Both the position numbers and the translations under genes were made by a program. The notes beneath the pieces were generated by a model. The model was not told the DNA's origin, did no database searches, and saw nothing but the letters and a program-made list of their open reading frames with translations. DNA of 64,000 nt, from contig NZ_JAELTJ010000001.1 of NCBI RefSeq assembly GCF_016428805.1, forward strand, positions 1 through 64,000. The letters run 5' to 3'. Every line of letters starts with the position of its first letter. Within the stretch, counting starts at the first letter, position 1. Positions 49,158 through 58,512 of this stretch are shown here, piece by piece. The DNA comes from Achromobacter sp. ASV32 (GTDB lineage Bacteria; Pseudomonadota; Gammaproteobacteria; Burkholderiales; Burkholderiaceae_B).

Positions 49158-49592
49158 TTACTTCCATTCAAAGACGGCGCGGGCCGTGCCGCTGTTCTGC
49201 ACGGTCACTTCGCGGTCTTGCGCCTTGCCATTGAACGTGGCCGACACCTTGTAGCTACCTGCCGGCAATTTCACCAGCATGTAGGGGCCTTCGGATTCGG
49301 CCTTGAGGACTTCCTTGCCGTGCGCGTCGTGGATGCTGACGGCGACGTTGGCGACGTAGTCGGCCTTGCCGTCGCGTTGGGCGGCGAAGGTCAGCGCCAG
49401 GGGGTAGTCCTTGGCGGCGGCCTTGAGGGCTTCGGATTCGTCCAGGCCGATGCCGCCGCTGACATACTGCACGCTGCCCTGGTGCTTGACGGGCGGCAGG
49501 GCGGCCTGGGCGGTGGACAGGACGCCGGCGACGGCCAGCGTGCCCAGCGCCATGACGGCGGCCATGGTGCAACGTTCGATGCGTTTGTTCAT
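49158..49592 (-). CDS. Small periplasmic protein with carboxypeptidase-regulatory-like beta domain
   Basis: The 144-residue product has a signal peptide (about 1-31, ending STAQA) and a beta-sandwich-like domain: KADYVANVAVSIHDAHGKEVLKAESEGPYMLVKLPAGSYKVSATFNGKAQDREVTV. The LPAGxYxVxAxFxGxxQ pattern is typical of carboxypeptidase-regulatory/CNA-B-like domains. AGGAG precedes the ATG. The role is unknown; it is probably a binding or stress-related periplasmic protein. Confidence 0.75.
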   Translation of the reverse strand: MNKRIERCTMAAVMALGTLAVAGVLSTAQAALPPVKHQGSVQYVSGGIGLDESEALKAAAKDYPLALTFAAQRDGKADYVANVAVSIHDAHGKEVLKAESEGPYMLVKLPAGSYKVSATFNGKAQDREVTVQNSGTARAVFEWK

Positions 49593-49696
49593 GAGGTTCT
49601 CCTGACGGGATGATCACGCGACAAAGGATTCGACCCGGATGTGCATGGCGAGTTCGCCGCCGGCCGCAAGGGATGCCTACCGATTGTTTCCGTCGC

Positions 49697-50491
49697 CTAT
49701 CCGAGGATAGCGGTCGCGGCAGTGTCGCGCCAGCGGAAGGCCAGGGCGCTTTCGCCGCCGACGGAACCATCGGGGGCGAATCGCCGTTCGGTCAGCTCCC
49801 CCGCGCCGCTATCATGCAGCGCCAATACGGTGGAACTGCGGGTGCCATAGTTCGGGCTGATGATGAACGGGCTGCTCAATAGTTTTTCACGATCCAGTGG
49901 CAGGCCGGTGGCGGGCAGATCGGCATCGTCGGCGGGACGCTTATCGGCCAGCGCACTGAACAGCGCGGGCAGATCGGGCTGGGGGCTGCCCTGCAACACC
50001 TGTTCAAAGGCGGTCTTGGTGCGCGCCAGCTTGGGCCACGGCGTGTCCAGCAGATGGTTGGACAGGGCGTACACGCCCGGCGTCAACGCCCGCGGCGCGC
50101 CGTCGCGGTTGCTGGCGTACCAGGCGCCGCGCGCATCGCCCACGATCAGGTTGAAGCCGTTGTAGGCCTGGCCCGCGGCATGCGCGGCGGCGATGTAGTC
50201 GGCGGGGGGCATCGCGCCGCGCAGAAAGTCTTCGACCAGCGCGCCGCGCGACGGCGCATCGGCGATCTGCCGCCCGGGTTCGCGGAAATTGGTGACCAGC
50301 GCGTAGCGCCCGCCGGCGGTCGCGCCCATCCAGGTGCCGCCGGCCAGGCCGTCGCGGCCGCCGTAGACCTGCGGCGCGTCGGGCCATTGCGCGGCGGGCA
50401 GCGTGGGGCGGGCATGGAACTCGTCGCGGTTGGCGGCGATCAGGACGGGAATGCCCGGCACGGCGTGCAGGGCCAGGACGGCGAGACACAT
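49697..50491 (-). CDS. NRDE-family protein (TANGO2-like)
   Basis: The 264-residue product starts MCLAVLALHAVPGIPVLIAANRDE, giving the N-terminal Cys2 and the NRDE motif (21-24) of the family, and continues with WMGATAGGRYALVTNFRE and FNLIVGDARGAWYASNRDG. NRDE proteins have the N-terminal nucleophile fold and are linked in eukaryotes (TANGO2) to heme or lipid handling; the bacterial role is unknown. It starts 4 bases after the stop codon of the FUSC gene, so the two may form an operon. Confidence 0.88.
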   Translation of the reverse strand: MCLAVLALHAVPGIPVLIAANRDEFHARPTLPAAQWPDAPQVYGGRDGLAGGTWMGATAGGRYALVTNFREPGRQIADAPSRGALVEDFLRGAMPPADYIAAAHAAGQAYNGFNLIVGDARGAWYASNRDGAPRALTPGVYALSNHLLDTPWPKLARTKTAFEQVLQGSPQPDLPALFSALADKRPADDADLPATGLPLDREKLLSSPFIISPNYGTRSSTVLALHDSGAGELTERRFAPDGSVGGESALAFRWRDTAATAILG

Positions 50492-50494
50492 GGT

Positions 50495-52438
50495 TCAGAC
50501 CTGGTTGGCGTTCGGTTGCGAGGGGGCGGGCTTGCCGGGCGTGGCCGCGAACGCAGGGCCCGTCAGCGTTGCACGCAGGGATTCGATGGCGGCGGCCGCT
50601 TCGTGCAGCGCGGGCACGGGGGCGGTGACCGGGTCAAGGGTCACGGGCGCGCCCTGTGTCACGGCTTCGGCCATCGCATGCAGTACGCCTGCCAACTGCG
50701 CCAGTTCAGCGGGCGCGGGGGGCGGCTGGCCGGCGGGCAGCGACCACGCCGTGTCGGATATCGCGTTGGCGACGCGCTCCAGCGCCACTTCCACCGGCCA
50801 CCAGGCCAGCGCGCGGCGGCTGACCAGGCGCGGCTCGGACAGCCCGCGCTGCAGCGCGATGCGCAGGTCCGACAGGCGGGCGTAGGCCTGGGCCCGCAAG
50901 TCATGGCGAGAGGCGGCATCGGCCTGGAACACGGTATTCAGATAGGCGGCCAGTGTGTCGATGGCATTGGCCACCGCCTGGTCGAGGTTGTGACGCTCGA
51001 TCCGCATCCAGGGCAGGTAGCCCACCGCCAGCACGATGCCCGCGGCCACCGCCACGTCCACCAGCCGCGCCAGTGCGATCGGCCAGCTGCCTGGTTGCAG
51101 CGCGCCGATCAGCAGCATCAGGATGGGCAGCAGGATCGCCGAGAACAGGCCGTAGTTGCGGCGGATCGACCAGGGCAGCAACGCGGCCAGCGCGATCACG
51201 GTGACCAGGCTGGCGATGCCGCTGCGGTCCAGTGCCAGCACGGTGGCGCTGATGGCCACGCCGACCACGCTGCCGGCGCAGCTTTGCAGCGCGCGGGCAA
51301 AGACCGAGCCGAAGTTCGGCTTGAACACCACCACGACGATCAGCGGCACCCAGTAGGAGCGCGGTAGCGCGAAGGCGTGGGCGACAGCCTCGGCGGCGAT
51401 CAGGCACAGCCCCAGCCGGATCAGGTAGCGCCGGGTGGTCGGCCCTGGCCGGTAGGTCTGCGCCAGCACGCGCCAGGGCGTGCGTGGCCGCGCGGGCGGC
51501 AGGGCCGGAAAGTCGCCGGACGGCTGGGCCGGGCCGCTGCCGTCCAGCAGCGGCTGCACCCCGGCCAGCGCATCGGCCAGGGGCGCCAGGCCGGCCTGGC
51601 GCAGCGTGGCGATGTCATCGGCCGGAGCCGGCGGGGCGTCGTTTTCCACGCGGTCGGCCAGCCGGTTCATCACCCGCGCGCCTTCCGGCGGCAACACCCG
51701 GCCGGCGCGCGCCAGCGCCAAGGCGGCGTCCGACAGCGGCGTGCAGGCCTGCAATTGCGCGGCCAGCCGGGCCAGCCGGGGCGACGGACCCGCGGCGCGC
51801 CCGCGCGCCGCAAGGACCGTGTTGTAGGCGGTGGTCATGGCGGCTTCCATGTCGCGGCGCGCGGTCATGATGCGCGAGGTGCCGATGGCCGCGAACATGG
51901 CGGCCAGTTTGCGGTAGGCCAGCGCCACGGCGGCGCGTTCCGGCGCGATGGGGTTGACCACCCAGCCCAGCAATGTCAGCGCCAGGCCGAACAAGCCGCC
52001 CGCGCCCACCAGCACCGACGGCAGCCAGGGCGGCAAGGTCGAGGTCAGGCTGGCGCCCACGATCACATACGTGGCGAACTGCAGGGTGGCGACGGCGGCG
52101 ATGTTGTTGAAGGTGCCGACCAGGCTGGCCAGCAGCACCAGCACGGTCATGCCGGCGGCGCTCCAGAGTCCGTGGCCGGCCAGCAGCGTGCCAAGGAAAT
52201 AACCCAGCGCGCCGCCGAACACGGTGGATCCGATGGACAGCGCGCGGTTGCGGTAGGGCCCGCCGTTGTCGCCGGTGATGGCGGGCAGGGCGCCCAGCGC
52301 CACCAGCGCGGCCGCCGCGCTCTGGTCCAGCGCCAGGCCCACGGCGGTCGGCAGCCCGATGGCCAGGGCGGCGCGCAGGGCCACCCAGCGGCTGACCGGC
52401 GACGGTTCCATGTGCGCCAGGCTCATCAGCCAGCGCAT
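50495..52438 (-). CDS. FUSC-family membrane protein (YccS/fusaric acid resistance-like)
   Basis: The 647-residue product has two groups of TM helices (about 20-160 and 350-470) with soluble regions after each, as in FUSC/YccS proteins. The second block begins RSYWVPLIVVVVFKPNFGSVFARALQSCAGSVVG, the FUSC consensus. Unlike the 41.2-kb pump, it has no adaptor or outer membrane gene beside it. I chose an ATG at 52438; a TTG at 52480 or an ATG at 52411 cannot be excluded. Confidence 0.85.
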   Translation of the reverse strand: MRWLMSLAHMEPSPVSRWVALRAALAIGLPTAVGLALDQSAAAALVALGALPAITGDNGGPYRNRALSIGSTVFGGALGYFLGTLLAGHGLWSAAGMTVLVLLASLVGTFNNIAAVATLQFATYVIVGASLTSTLPPWLPSVLVGAGGLFGLALTLLGWVVNPIAPERAAVALAYRKLAAMFAAIGTSRIMTARRDMEAAMTTAYNTVLAARGRAAGPSPRLARLAAQLQACTPLSDAALALARAGRVLPPEGARVMNRLADRVENDAPPAPADDIATLRQAGLAPLADALAGVQPLLDGSGPAQPSGDFPALPPARPRTPWRVLAQTYRPGPTTRRYLIRLGLCLIAAEAVAHAFALPRSYWVPLIVVVVFKPNFGSVFARALQSCAGSVVGVAISATVLALDRSGIASLVTVIALAALLPWSIRRNYGLFSAILLPILMLLIGALQPGSWPIALARLVDVAVAAGIVLAVGYLPWMRIERHNLDQAVANAIDTLAAYLNTVFQADAASRHDLRAQAYARLSDLRIALQRGLSEPRLVSRRALAWWPVEVALERVANAISDTAWSLPAGQPPPAPAELAQLAGVLHAMAEAVTQGAPVTLDPVTAPVPALHEAAAAIESLRATLTGPAFAATPGKPAPSQPNANQV

Positions 52439-52499
52439 ATTGGAAGCGCGTGCGCGGGATGGGCTGGTCGGGTGGAACAAGGCGGGCTCTGGGCGGTGA

Positions 52500-52982
52500 C
52501 TAGTTCTTGATCAGCGGCGCCTCTTGCGGCGCGGCCAGCCGGAAGTAATCTTCGGTGCGCATCAGGATGGAGGCATCCAGCCGCCCGGCGTTGAACACGA
52601 TTTCATCGTGCCGCTGGCGCAGGGTCGGGTCCACCATCAGGTGCAGGTCCGGATTGAAGCTGAAGGGCGGAATCGCGCCGATCTCGCAGCCGGTCAGTTC
52701 GCGCGCCAGGTCTTGCGAAGCCAGCGAGGCCTTCTTGCCCCCGGCCGCGCGGGCAATGGCTTCCAGGTCGGCCTGCTGGTCGGCGGGAAACACGGCCAGC
52801 ACATTCCTGCGCTGGTTGGACGATATTTTCACGCGGCACACCAGCGCCTTGGCGCCCTGGCTGACGGCGGTGCCGCGTACGGCCGCGACCTCGACCGAGC
52901 GGCCGGCGGCCGGGTGCGAGATAAGGCGATAGCTGGCCTGATGCTGCGTCAGCAAGGCTTGCAGACGGTCGTAGACTTCCAT
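52500..52982 (-). CDS. YbaK/ProX-type aminoacyl-tRNA deacylase
   Basis: The 160-residue product has the YbaK/EbsC fold: SQGAKALVCRVKIS with the catalytic-site lysine region, NVLAVFPADQQADLEAIARAAGGKKASLAS, and GAIPPFSFNPDLHLMVD at the substrate pocket. Such proteins hydrolyse mischarged aminoacyl-tRNAs. It starts at the ATG at 52982, which gives the usual N-terminal helix (MEVYDRLQALLTQHQ). It precedes the FUSC gene on the same strand by about 60 bases. Confidence 0.88.
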   Translation of the reverse strand: MEVYDRLQALLTQHQASYRLISHPAAGRSVEVAAVRGTAVSQGAKALVCRVKISSNQRRNVLAVFPADQQADLEAIARAAGGKKASLASQDLARELTGCEIGAIPPFSFNPDLHLMVDPTLRQRHDEIVFNAGRLDASILMRTEDYFRLAAPQEAPLIKN

Positions 52983-53099
52983 GGCGGGACGAAGGCGGGT
53001 GAGGTTGAACGGGAGCCGGCGCCGGCAAGGGCGCCCCACGTCGCATGATACGCCGCCTGTCCGGATGCGTTCCGGTCCGGCCGCGCGAGGGCGGCCTGG

Positions 53100-53819
53100 C
53101 TAGATATCCCCGGTAAACGCGTACCCCCATCCCCACACCGTCCGTATCGGCAATTCCATATTGGTGTCCTGCGCCTTGCGCCGCAGCCGGCTGACGACCA
53201 CGTCCGTGCGGCGCACGGATTCGCGGCCGGCCTGGGGATCGCCCGGCGGCAGGTCGCCGCGGGGCATGCGCTTGTCCGGGCTGGTGGTGAGCTTGAGCAG
53301 GAAGTCGCGCTCGGCCTGGGTCAGCGCCAGCCGCGCGCCGCGCGGGCTGACCAGGGTCCAGGCGGCATCCTGGAACTGCCATTTGCCGTTGCCGTCGGCG
53401 GCGCCCGCCGTGGCGGCGCGCGACTCGGCCTCGAGCGGCCGGCGGCCGGCCATCGGCACGCGGCGCACCAGGGCTTGCAGCGCCGCGGCGATCTCGGCGG
53501 TGGCGACTTCAGGCTGAAAGCACGCATCTGCGCCGCAATGCAGGCCCAGGATGCGGTTTTCGGGGGAATCGAAGGTGGATACCGCGACGATGCCGGCGGT
53601 GGTGTCCATGGCGCGCAGACCTGCGACGGCCATGCACAGGTCGGTCAATTCGGCTTCCATCACCAGCAGCGGCGTGCGCCGGGCCTGGAACAGGCGGAAC
53701 AGGCCATTGGAATCCTCGCAACTGCGAGGCGAGAAACCCATGCCCGCCAGCGCGTCACTGCGGTGCATGCGTTGGCGGGGGTCGGGCGAGAAGACGATCA
53801 GGTCTAGGAGGTCATTCAT
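53100..53819 (-). CDS. OmpR-type response regulator with degenerate receiver
   Basis: The 239-residue product has a receiver-like N-terminal domain (about 5-120) and a winged-helix DNA-binding domain (about 140-236, RLALTQAERDFLLKL, then RRTDVVVSRLRRKAQ and IRTVWGWGYAF). In the receiver, the phospho-accepting Asp of strand 3 is Glu55 (LLVMEAEL), and the invariant Lys of the KP dipeptide is Gln (CFQPEV). It therefore cannot be controlled by ordinary aspartyl phosphorylation. No sensor kinase gene adjoins. I chose the ATG at 53819. It lies downstream of the NodT efflux gene on the same strand. Confidence 0.85.
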   Translation of the reverse strand: MNDLLDLIVFSPDPRQRMHRSDALAGMGFSPRSCEDSNGLFRLFQARRTPLLVMEAELTDLCMAVAGLRAMDTTAGIVAVSTFDSPENRILGLHCGADACFQPEVATAEIAAALQALVRRVPMAGRRPLEAESRAATAGAADGNGKWQFQDAAWTLVSPRGARLALTQAERDFLLKLTTSPDKRMPRGDLPPGDPQAGRESVRRTDVVVSRLRRKAQDTNMELPIRTVWGWGYAFTGDI

Positions 53820-53931
53820 GAATCGTTGTCGAGATCTGTGCAGCTTGAGCGCATGCATGATGCATCGGATACAACGGATTCCTAAACGTCGCACAACGCC
53901 ACTTTCTGACCCGAATTCTCGGACATGAACT

Positions 53932-53960
53932 CGCAAACCCTGCGCTGGCGCGGGTTTGCG
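53932..53960 (-). terminator. Strong hairpin after the NodT gene
   Basis: CGCAAACCC (53932-53940) and GGGTTTGCG (53952-53960) pair perfectly over 9 bp and enclose GCGC/GCGC inner pairs, so the stem is nearly continuous. It starts 5 bases beyond the NodT stop codon. No U-tract follows on the minus strand. Confidence 0.6.
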
Positions 53961-53965
53961 GGGCG

Positions 53966-55429
53966 TTACCGGGAAAGATTCTGTGCCGCTTCCGGTGTCT
54001 CGTTCCACCAGCCACCGCCCAGCGCCTGCAACAGCGCGGCGGTGTCGGCGTAGCGCGTCGCGTCGGCCGCGCTGCGAGCAAGCCGTGTCTGCAGCAACTG
54101 GCGCTGGCTGTCGAGCAGGCTCAGGTGACTGATGCCGCCGGCCTGATAGCGGCCCTGGGCGATGCGGGCGGCGTCGTCGGCGCGGCGCCAGGCGGTGTCG
54201 TAGGCGTCGAAGGCCTGACTGTCGGTCTGCACCGCGCGCAAGGCGTCGGCTACCTGCCGCAAGCCGTCCAGCACGGTCTGCCGGTACCCGGCCAGCGCGG
54301 CCTCGTACGCGGCCTGGGCCGACCGGGTGCGGGCGCGCAGTTCACCGCCGCGCAACAGCGGTTGCACCACGCCCAGCCCCAGGTTCCATACGTTGACGCC
54401 ATCGGTGATATCGCCGGCCCGCGTGCGTTGCGACCCGAAGCTGGCGGTCAAGGTAAACCGCGGGTACTGATTGGCCGTGGCGACGCCGACGTCGGCCGAC
54501 GCCTGGTGCAGCAGGGCTTCGGCCGCCAGGATGTCCGGCCGCTGCCGCGCCAGTGCCGACGGCACGCCAGCGGGAATCTCGGCGGGCAGGGTCAGGTCAG
54601 CCAGGCGTAGCGGCGCGGCCTGCCAGGCGGCGGGCGGCTGGCCCAGATAGGTGGCCAGTTGATGCGTGGCCTGGGCCAGTTGATATTGCAACGGCGGCAG
54701 GCTGGCCTCGGTCTGCGCCAACAGCAGTTCCTGGTTGCGCAGGTCGGCCTCGGCGATGCCGCCGGCCGCCAGGCGCTGGCGCATGATGTCACGCTGGCGC
54801 TGTTGCGCGGCCAGCAGGTCGCGCGTGATGGCGATGCGTTCGTTCAGGTCCGCCTGACGGATGGCGGTGGTGACGACGTTGGCGGCCAGCGCCATGCGCG
54901 CGGCCTGCCATTCGTGCGACTGGTAGTCCACCTGGGCGGCCAGGCCTTCCAGCGCGCGCCGGTTGCCGCCGAACACGTCCAGCGTATAGGACACGTCGAT
55001 GGAGGCGTTGTACAGCGTGAATGGCGCGGGCTGTTCGGTCACCGGCACGCCGTAGGCCGATGGGTCGACTTTCTGGCGCGTGGCCGAAAGATTGGCGTCA
55101 ACGGCGGGCAATAAGCGGCCACCGGTTTCCGCGGTCAGGTCTTCGCCAGCCTGGCGCAGGCGGGCGCGGGCCTGCGCCAGCGTGGGACTGGCTTGCAGCG
55201 CCTGGCGCACCAGCGCGTCCAGCGCGTCGTTGCGGAACAATTGCCACCACTGCGCCGGAATATCGGCGGCGGTGATGCGCGGTTGCGTGCCCGCCGCGTC
55301 TTCTTGCGGCGCGGTGTAGGCCGTAACCGGCGGGGCGGCCGGCCGGGTGAAGTCGGGGCCGACCGCGCAGCCCGCCAGCAGGATGCAGACGGTCAGGGCA
55401 ATGGGGCGGGCAGGGCGGGAGCTGGGCAT
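53966..55429 (-). CDS. NodT-type outer membrane efflux lipoprotein
   Basis: The 487-residue product is a TolC-like outer membrane factor. It has a lipoprotein signal (ALTVCILLAGC) followed by AVGPDFTRPAAP, typical of NodT proteins, and two efflux-domain repeats with long helices (for example SPTLAQARARLRQAGEDL and ARTRSAQAAYEAALAGYRQTVLDGLRQVADALRAV). It is the exit channel of the ABC efflux operon encoded upstream on the same strand; its ATG lies 8 bases after the permease stop. Confidence 0.93.
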   Translation of the reverse strand: MPSSRPARPIALTVCILLAGCAVGPDFTRPAAPPVTAYTAPQEDAAGTQPRITAADIPAQWWQLFRNDALDALVRQALQASPTLAQARARLRQAGEDLTAETGGRLLPAVDANLSATRQKVDPSAYGVPVTEQPAPFTLYNASIDVSYTLDVFGGNRRALEGLAAQVDYQSHEWQAARMALAANVVTTAIRQADLNERIAITRDLLAAQQRQRDIMRQRLAAGGIAEADLRNQELLLAQTEASLPPLQYQLAQATHQLATYLGQPPAAWQAAPLRLADLTLPAEIPAGVPSALARQRPDILAAEALLHQASADVGVATANQYPRFTLTASFGSQRTRAGDITDGVNVWNLGLGVVQPLLRGGELRARTRSAQAAYEAALAGYRQTVLDGLRQVADALRAVQTDSQAFDAYDTAWRRADDAARIAQGRYQAGGISHLSLLDSQRQLLQTRLARSAADATRYADTAALLQALGGGWWNETPEAAQNLSR

Positions 55430-55437
55430 GGCGGCCT

Positions 55438-56583
55438 TCAATCCAGGGTGCGCCGGTAGAACTTCACGGCGGCGGTCATGACGATGACGGTGAACAGCAG
55501 CATCGGCCAGATGGCGGGCCACAGATCCCACCAGCCGTTGCCCTTGAGCAGGATGCCGCGGATCAGGCGGTTGAAGTGTGTCAGCGGCAGCAGGTTGCCC
55601 AGGTATTGGGCCCACTTGGGCATGCCCAGGAACGGGAACATGAAGCCGGACAGCAGCATGTTGGGCAGGAAGTAGAACATCGTCAGCTGCATGGCCTGCA
55701 ACTGGTTCTGCGCCAGCGACGAGAGCGTGATGCCCACTGTCAGGTTGGCGGCCACGAAGATCAGCGCGCCCAGGTAGACCGTGAGCAGACTGCCCAGAAA
55801 CGGCACATGGAAGACGAAATACGCGGCCAGCAGGATGATGGTGGCCTGGATCAGCCCGATGGCGATGTACGGCACGATCTTGCCGGTCATCACTTCCAGC
55901 GGCCGCACCGGCATGGCCAGCAAATTTTCCATGGTGCCGCGTTCGCGTTCGCGCGTCATGGCCAGCCCGGTCATCATCACCAGGGTCATGGTCAGGATCA
56001 CGCCCATCAGCCCCGGCACGGTGTTGTATTGCGAGATCTGTTCTTCGTTGTAGAGCTGGTGCACCCGCACGTCGAACGGCGGCTGGCCGCCGGCCAGGCG
56101 GGCCAGCGGGCCGGTCAGGTCCTTTTGCGCCACCGCCTGGGCCAACTGGTTGGCCGAGCCGATCGCCAGCCCGGTCGCCATGGGGTCGGTGGCGTCGGCC
56201 TCGATCAGCAGGGCCGGGCGTTCGCCGCGCAGCAGCTTGCGGGTGAAATCCGGCGGAATGGTCACCACGAACAGCACGCGGCCCTGCGCCAGCGCGGCGC
56301 GGCCGGCCTCTTCGTCGGGGAGTTCCTCCACGATATTGAAGTAGTCCGACGACTTCATGGCCGCCACGAAGCTGCGAGTAAAGGGGCTGTGGTCCGCCAC
56401 GATGACGGCGGTGGGCATCTGCTTGGGGTTGGTGTTGATGGCGTAGCCGAACAGCGCCAGCTGCATGATGGGTATGCCCACGATCATGCCGAAGGTGATG
56501 CGGTCGCGCCGCAGCTGCAGGAATTCCTTGAGCACCATGCTCCACCAGCGCGACCAGGAAAAGCCTTCCAGGTGGCGTCTCAT
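55438..56583 (-). CDS. ABC-2 type drug exporter permease (YbhS/YbhR-like)
   Basis: The 381-residue product has one N-terminal TM helix (about 28-48), a large periplasmic domain (about 50-175) and five C-terminal TM helices (about 185-370), the layout of ABC-2 permeases of the YhiH/YbhS group. LAMTRERERGTMENLLAMPVRPLEVMTGKI is the typical cytoplasmic coupling segment. It works with the ATPase and HlyD adaptor encoded upstream and overlaps the ATPase gene by four bases. Confidence 0.93.
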   Translation of the reverse strand: MRRHLEGFSWSRWWSMVLKEFLQLRRDRITFGMIVGIPIMQLALFGYAINTNPKQMPTAVIVADHSPFTRSFVAAMKSSDYFNIVEELPDEEAGRAALAQGRVLFVVTIPPDFTRKLLRGERPALLIEADATDPMATGLAIGSANQLAQAVAQKDLTGPLARLAGGQPPFDVRVHQLYNEEQISQYNTVPGLMGVILTMTLVMMTGLAMTRERERGTMENLLAMPVRPLEVMTGKIVPYIAIGLIQATIILLAAYFVFHVPFLGSLLTVYLGALIFVAANLTVGITLSSLAQNQLQAMQLTMFYFLPNMLLSGFMFPFLGMPKWAQYLGNLLPLTHFNRLIRGILLKGNGWWDLWPAIWPMLLFTVIVMTAAVKFYRRTLD

Positions 56584-57542
56584 GACGGGCTCGTGAAGTT
56601 GTCGGCGGACTGCTTCATCAGATAGATGAAGACGTCCTCCAGGCTGGTGTCGATGCGTTCAAGCCGCAGGTCCTGGCCGGCGATGGCCTGGTTCAGCGTG
56701 CGCTCCAGTTGCGCGGCGTCGCGGCCGCTGATGTGCAGCGCCGAGCCGAAGGCCACCGTCTGGTCCACGCCGGGCGCGCCGCGCAGTTGCTGCGCCAGCG
56801 GCACCAGGTTATGGCCATGGATGGCCCAGGTGGTCAGATGCTGCTCGGCGATGACCTCGTCGGCCGTGCCCTGCGTCAGCAGCTTGCCGTAGGAGATGTA
56901 GGCCAGCTTGTGGCAGCGTTCGGCTTCGTCCATGTAGTGGGTGCTGACCAGCACCGAAATGCCGCGCGCGGCCAGCTCGTGCAGTTGCTCCCAGAAGTCG
57001 CGCCGGGCGGTCGGATCCACGCCCGCCGTGGGTTCGTCCAGCAGCAGCAGGCGCGGCTGGTGCAACAGGCAGGCGGCCAGCGCCAGGCGCTGCTTCCAGC
57101 CGCCGGACAGCGACCCCGTCAATTGCCCGGCCCGGCTCTTCAGGCCCAGGTCTTCCAGCGCGCGGTCCACGGTTTCGCGGCGCTGGGGCATGCCGTACAT
57201 GCGGGCAACGAAGTCCAGGTTCTCGCGGATGGTCAGGTCGTCCCAGTACGAGAACTTCTGCGTCATGTAGCCGACCTGGCGCTTGATCTGCGCGCTGTCC
57301 TTGAGGATGTCGTAGCCCAGGCACGTGCCGCTGCCCGAATCCGGCGTGAGCAGCCCACACATCAGGCGGATGCTGGTCGTCTTGCCGCTGCCGTTGGGGC
57401 CCAGGAAGCCGAAGATCTCGCCTTCGCGCACTTGCAGCGACACGTCGTTGACCACGTGCTTGTCGCCGAAATGTTTGTTCAGGCCATGCACGTCGATGAC
57501 GTAGCCGCCGGGCGCCGTGGGCGATGCGGTGGGGCCGTTCAT
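56580..57542 (-). CDS. ABC drug exporter ATP-binding protein
   Basis: The 320-residue ATPase has Walker A GPNGSGKTTS, Q-loop YMTQKFSYWDDLTI, signature LSGGWKQR, Walker B LLLLDEPTAGVDP and switch His in VLVSTHYMDEAER. A C-terminal extension (about 235-320) of the type found in DrrA/CcmA-like exporters ends with SLEDVFIYLMKQ. It overlaps both the adaptor upstream and the permease downstream by four bases each. The export substrate is unknown. Confidence 0.95.
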   Translation of the reverse strand: MNGPTASPTAPGGYVIDVHGLNKHFGDKHVVNDVSLQVREGEIFGFLGPNGSGKTTSIRLMCGLLTPDSGSGTCLGYDILKDSAQIKRQVGYMTQKFSYWDDLTIRENLDFVARMYGMPQRRETVDRALEDLGLKSRAGQLTGSLSGGWKQRLALAACLLHQPRLLLLDEPTAGVDPTARRDFWEQLHELAARGISVLVSTHYMDEAERCHKLAYISYGKLLTQGTADEVIAEQHLTTWAIHGHNLVPLAQQLRGAPGVDQTVAFGSALHISGRDAAQLERTLNQAIAGQDLRLERIDTSLEDVFIYLMKQSADNFTSPS

Positions 57543-58510
57543 TGCAGCGCCGCCTCTACCGGCTGGCCCGGATGCAGGCGGGTGGCCGCGTCCGGCGCTG
57601 GACGCGCCTCGACCATGTAGACCAGTTTGCCGCGGGTTTCGCGGCTGTAGATCACCGGCGGCGTGTATTCCGCCTGCGGCGAGATGTAGTCGATACGCAC
57701 CGCGACAGGGTCGCCGCAACCGTCGCAGCGCACCGTGGCCTGTTGGCCGGGCTTGAGCGCGCCGGCAACCGCCTCGGGCACGAAAAAGCGCACCTTGATG
57801 TTGCCCGGGGGCAGCAGGCTGACCACCGGGCTGCCGGCCGGCACCCATTCGCCCACGCGGTACAGCGTGTCGAACACCAGCCCGGCGGCGGGGGCGGCCA
57901 GGCGCTTTTGCGCCAGGGTCCATTCGGCCTGCGCCAGCGCGGCGCGCGCCGCCTCGACCTGGGCGGCCTGGGCGCGGCGCTGGTCCTGGCGGCCGGGCAG
58001 GTTGGCCACGTCCAGCTGGGCGCGCAATTCGCGCACCCGCGCCGCATCGGATTGCGCCTGCTCGCGGCTGTCGTCCAACTGCGCCCGGGCCACGCCGCCG
58101 GCGCGGAACTGCGCGGTGTCGCGCGCCAGCTGGGCCGCCGACCGGCGGCTGGCGGCTTCGGCCTGGGCGAGCTGGGCGCGGTTGACGTCGACCTCGGCCG
58201 GGCGCTTGCCGGTGGCGATGTCCTGCAACTGCGCATCGGCCGCCGCCAACTGGGCGCCGGCCTGGTCGCGCGCGGCGGTTTCGCGAGTGGCTTCCAGCGC
58301 GAACAGCGGCGCGGCGGCGGTGACCTGCTGGCCGCGCTGCACCGACAGCGTGTCCAGCCGGCCGGCCTCGGACGACGCGATATAGAGGTATTCGCCTTCG
58401 ACGTAGCCCTGATACACCGCATCGCCGCCTTTGCCGCAGGCGGCCAGCAGCAACAGACTGAATGCGGAGGCGGCGGGCAGCGCGAAGCGCAAGGCGGAGT
58501 CGGTGCGCAT
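57539..58510 (-). CDS. HlyD-family adaptor lipoprotein (YbhG-like)
   Basis: The 323-residue product has a lipoprotein-like signal (ASAFSLLLLAACGKGG), a lipoyl half-motif (YQGYVEGEYLYIASSEAGRLDTLSVQRGQQV), a long coiled coil (about 75-200, many Ala/Gln/Glu/Arg) and the second lipoyl half followed by a beta-barrel (LAAPAAGLVFDTLYRVGEWVPAG). YbhG-type adaptors join ABC exporters to TolC-like channels. It starts 3 bases after the TetR stop and overlaps the ATPase start (ATGA). Confidence 0.92.
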   Translation of the reverse strand: MRTDSALRFALPAASAFSLLLLAACGKGGDAVYQGYVEGEYLYIASSEAGRLDTLSVQRGQQVTAAAPLFALEATRETAARDQAGAQLAAADAQLQDIATGKRPAEVDVNRAQLAQAEAASRRSAAQLARDTAQFRAGGVARAQLDDSREQAQSDAARVRELRAQLDVANLPGRQDQRRAQAAQVEAARAALAQAEWTLAQKRLAAPAAGLVFDTLYRVGEWVPAGSPVVSLLPPGNIKVRFFVPEAVAGALKPGQQATVRCDGCGDPVAVRIDYISPQAEYTPPVIYSRETRGKLVYMVEARPAPDAATRLHPGQPVEAALQ

Positions 58511-58512
58511 GG

